From JAKOQB01 sp036824465 (GTDB taxonomy: Bacteria > Pseudomonadota > Gammaproteobacteria > Burkholderiales > Burkholderiaceae_F), in assembly GCA_036824465.1 (NCBI GenBank), contig DAITAC010000104.1:1-14049 (forward strand): a stretch of DNA of 14,049 bases, in the 5' to 3' direction. The position numbers were made by a program, and so were the translations under genes. The notes under the pieces were generated by a model. That model ran no database searches, was not told the DNA's origin, and was given only the letters and a program-made list of their open reading frames with translations. Position 1 is the stretch's first letter. Each line of letters begins with the position of its first letter. Positions 11,320-14,049 of the stretch are shown here, piece by piece.

Positions 11320-14047
11320 GGCTGACTCCAAGAAAACACTGTTGCTGGTCGACGGTTCAAGCTATCTGTATCGCGCCTATCACGCGCTGCCCGACCTGCG
11401 CACCTCGCGTGGCGAACCCACCGGAGCCATTCGCGGCTTCATCTCCATGATGAGGCTGCTGCGCGAGCAGGTGCGGGCGGATTATCTCGCTTGCGTGTTC
11501 GACGCCAAGGGCAAGACGTTTCGCGACGAAATCTACCCGGAATACAAGGCACATCGCCCGCCGATGCCGGCAGACCTGGTGGCGCAGATCGCGCCGATCC
11601 ACGAGGCGGTCGCAGCGCTGGGTTGGCCGGTGATCGAGATCGAGGGCATCGAGGCGGATGACGTGATCGGCACGCTGGTTCGACACGCCGAAGGGCATGG
11701 CGTGAAAAGCGTCGTCTCGACGGGCGACAAGGATCTTGCGCAACTGGTCAACGACAACGTCACGCTCGTCAACACGATGAGCAATGAGAAACTCGACATC
11801 GATGGCGTGGTCGCCAAGTTCGGCGTTCGTCCGGACCAGATCGTCGATTACCTGACGCTGGTCGGCGACACCGTCGACAACGTGCCGGGTGTGGAGAAGG
11901 TCGGACCGAAGACCGCGGCCAAGTGGCTGCAGCAGTTCGGCTCACTCGATGCGATCGTCGCCAATGCAGACCAGATCACGGGAGTGGTCGGCGACAACCT
12001 GCGCAAGGCGCGGCCATGGTTGCCGACCGCGAAGACCCTGGTGACGGTCAAGACCGACGGCGATATCGCCGCACATGTGCCGCACTTCGACGCATTGCTG
12101 GCGCGCGCGCCGGAAAAGGAAAAGCTGCGGGAGCTTTTCACGCGCTGGGAGTTTCGGAGCTTCCTGAAGGAGGTGGGAGACGACGCTGCATCACCACCGG
12201 CGCCCGCGCCCGCGTCGGTAATCATGGCTGCAAGCAAGCCGGCGTTGCGCTACGAGACCGTGCTGACCGACGCGCAACTCGATACCTGGCTGTCGAGGAT
12301 CAATGCCGCGCCGCTGACCTGCATCGACACCGAAACCACTTCGCTCGACCCGATGCGCGCGCGGCTGGTCGGCATCTCGCTGTCCGTGCATGACCACGAG
12401 GCCTGCTATATCCCGCTCGCGCATCGCTACCCTGGCGCACCGGAGCAACTGCCGTTCGACGCCACGCTGGCAAAGCTCAGACCGTGGCTCGAAAGCGAGC
12501 GGCACAAGAAGGTCGGCCAGCACCTGAAATACGACGCGCACGTGTTCGCCAACCACGGCGTGCGCCTGGCCGGCATCGCGCACGACACGCTGCTGCAGAG
12601 CTACGTGCTGGAGGCACATCGAAGCCACGACATGGATTCGCTCGCGGAGCGCCACCTTGGCCGCAAGACGATCACCTTCGAAGAAGTGTGCGGCAAGGGC
12701 GCGAACCAGATCGGCTTCGACGAAGTCGCGCTTGATCGCGCGACCGAGTACGCGGCCGAGGACGCGGAGGTCACGTACGCACTTCATCGCGCGCTGTGGC
12801 CCCGCATCGAGGAGCACCCGCAGCTTGTCTTTATCTATCAGTCGATCGAGCTGCCGGTGTCGAAGATCCTTTTCGAAATGGAACGCACCGGTGTGCTGAT
12901 CGATCGCGACAAGCTTGCGCTGCAAAGCGCCGAGCTTGGCAAACGGATGGCCGAACTCGAAGCGCGCGCGCACGAACTCGCAGAGCAGCCTTTCAACCTT
13001 GGCAGTCCCAAGCAGATCGGCGAAATTCTGTTCGGCAAACTCAAGCTGCCGGTCGTGAAGAAGACCGCGAGCGGTGCGCCCAGCACGGACGAAGAAGTGC
13101 TCGCCAAACTCGCCGAGGACTACCCGCTGCCCAAGGCGCTGCTGGAACATCGCGGGCTGTCGAAGCTGAAGTCGACCTACTGCGACAAGCTGCCGGCCAG
13201 CATCGACCCAGACACCGGCCGCGTGCACACCAGCTACGGCCAGGCAATTGCGGTCACCGGACGGCTGTCGTCGAGCGATCCCAACCTGCAGAACATCCCG
13301 ATCCGCACACCGGAAGGACGCCGCATCCGCGAAGCATTCATCGCGCCACCGGGCTGCAAGATCGTCTCGGCCGATTACTCGCAGATCGAACTGCGCATCA
13401 TGGCGCACATCAGTGGTGACGAGGGACTGCTGCGCGCGTTCGCCGCCGGCGAGGACATCCATCGGGCGACGGCGAGCGAGGTGTTCGGCGTGCCGGTCGG
13501 TGAGGTCACCAGCGAGCAGCGCCGCTATGCGAAGGTGATCAACTTCGGGCTCATCTACGGCATGAGCGCCTTCGGGCTTGCATCCAACCTCGGCATCGAG
13601 CGCGACGCGGCAAAGATCTTTGTCGAGCGTTACTTCACTCGCTATCCGGGTGTGGCCAGATACATGGAGCGCACGCGTGAGCAGGCGCGGCGCCAGGGTT
13701 TCGTCGAAACTGTGTTCGGCCGCCGCCTGTGGCTCGCCGAAATCAACTCACCCAACGGTCCGCGCCGCCAGGGCGCCGAGCGTGCCGCGATCAACGCGCC
13801 GATGCAGGGCACCGCGGCCGACCTGATCAAGCTGGCAATGATTGCGGTGCACGACTGGCTGCAGCGAGATCGCCTCGGCACCAGACTCGTGATGCAGGTG
13901 CACGACGAACTGGTGTTCGAGGTGCCAGAAGCCGAACTCGATCTCGTGCGTGAGCGCGTGCCGCAACTGATGAGCGGCGTGGCGGAGTTGAAAGTGCCGC
14001 TGCTGGCGGAAATTGGCGTCGGGGCAAACTGGGACGAGGCGCATTGA
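11318..14047 (+). CDS. polA: DNA polymerase I
   Basis: Repair polymerase that removes RNA primers and fills gaps; 909 residues, close to the 928 of E. coli. All three domains look functional. The 5'-3' exonuclease (about 1-290) has LLLVDGSSYLYRAYHAL, VFDAKGKTFRDE (Asp62) and GDTVDNVPGVEKVGPKTA. The 3'-5' proofreading exonuclease (about 310-495) keeps Asp337/Glu339 (DTETTSLD), Asp406 (GQHLKYD) and Tyr478/Asp482 (YAAEDAEVTY), so proofreading should work. The polymerase domain (about 500-909) has motif A ADYSQIELR (Asp686), motif B RRYAKVINFGLIYG (Lys739, Phe743, Tyr747) and motif C QVHDELVFEV (His862-Asp863-Glu864). The start is fixed by the conserved N-terminus. Only a poor Shine-Dalgarno precedes it and its promoter must lie inside the opposing LOG-family gene. 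The stop codon is 2 bases from the window end. Confidence 0.98.
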   Translation: MADSKKTLLLVDGSSYLYRAYHALPDLRTSRGEPTGAIRGFISMMRLLREQVRADYLACVFDAKGKTFRDEIYPEYKAHRPPMPADLVAQIAPIHEAVAALGWPVIEIEGIEADDVIGTLVRHAEGHGVKSVVSTGDKDLAQLVNDNVTLVNTMSNEKLDIDGVVAKFGVRPDQIVDYLTLVGDTVDNVPGVEKVGPKTAAKWLQQFGSLDAIVANADQITGVVGDNLRKARPWLPTAKTLVTVKTDGDIAAHVPHFDALLARAPEKEKLRELFTRWEFRSFLKEVGDDAASPPAPAPASVIMAASKPALRYETVLTDAQLDTWLSRINAAPLTCIDTETTSLDPMRARLVGISLSVHDHEACYIPLAHRYPGAPEQLPFDATLAKLRPWLESERHKKVGQHLKYDAHVFANHGVRLAGIAHDTLLQSYVLEAHRSHDMDSLAERHLGRKTITFEEVCGKGANQIGFDEVALDRATEYAAEDAEVTYALHRALWPRIEEHPQLVFIYQSIELPVSKILFEMERTGVLIDRDKLALQSAELGKRMAELEARAHELAEQPFNLGSPKQIGEILFGKLKLPVVKKTASGAPSTDEEVLAKLAEDYPLPKALLEHRGLSKLKSTYCDKLPASIDPDTGRVHTSYGQAIAVTGRLSSSDPNLQNIPIRTPEGRRIREAFIAPPGCKIVSADYSQIELRIMAHISGDEGLLRAFAAGEDIHRATASEVFGVPVGEVTSEQRRYAKVINFGLIYGMSAFGLASNLGIERDAAKIFVERYFTRYPGVARYMERTREQARRQGFVETVFGRRLWLAEINSPNGPRRQGAERAAINAPMQGTAADLIKLAMIAVHDWLQRDRLGTRLVMQVHDELVFEVPEAELDLVRERVPQLMSGVAELKVPLLAEIGVGANWDEAH

Positions 14048-14049
14048 CA

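Noticed and set aside
12191..13462. Long (423-codon) open frame antisense to polA
   Set aside because: It opposes conserved polA domains. Long antisense frames are expected in GC-rich codon-biased genes, and the product has no recognisable domain.

Overview
The window is high-GC DNA (coding parts roughly 65% G+C by eye) from a proteobacterium, most likely a betaproteobacterium of the Burkholderiales/Rhodocyclales kind. This rests on the right half: polA, a TIGR00730/LOG-family gene, a DUF2782 gene, a choline-kinase-fold thrB, a BPSS1780-type membrane protein gene and uvrD sit together, as expected for that class. A run of exactly 100 N inside uvrD shows that the source is a draft scaffold.

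Left half (1-5837, all minus strand): an export-oriented block. Reading in the direction of transcription, it holds a DUF1800 protein with a proline-rich linker, a DUF1501 protein with a Tat signal 25 bases behind it, a 444-base stretch without a credible gene, and a large secreted subtilase (I9, S8 and PA domains, then the beginning of an Fn3-like domain) whose 3' end lies outside the window. DUF1800/DUF1501 pairs recur in bacteria but have no agreed function, so this is the least explained part.

Right half (6044-14047): housekeeping genes. uvrD (plus) is divergent from the DUF1800 gene across 206 bases and convergent with the BPSS1780-type gene across 80 bases that carry two hairpins. The minus-strand series LOG-family, DUF2782, thrB, BPSS1780-type is closely spaced (25-75 bases) and may be partly co-transcribed. 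polA (plus) is divergent from the LOG-family gene, and the two probable ATG codons share one CATG.

The most interesting non-coding signal is in translation starts. Three genes without a visible Shine-Dalgarno (uvrD, DUF2782, BPSS1780-type) each have a TANAAT -10-like hexamer 6-7 bases before the ATG, which would put transcription start on or next to the start codon (leaderless mRNA). The exported subtilase and DUF1800 genes, and the LOG-family gene, have ordinary Shine-Dalgarno sequences instead. No rRNA, tRNA, CRISPR array, insertion sequence, integrase or prophage gene was seen, and I found no strong evidence for a wholly new multi-gene system.
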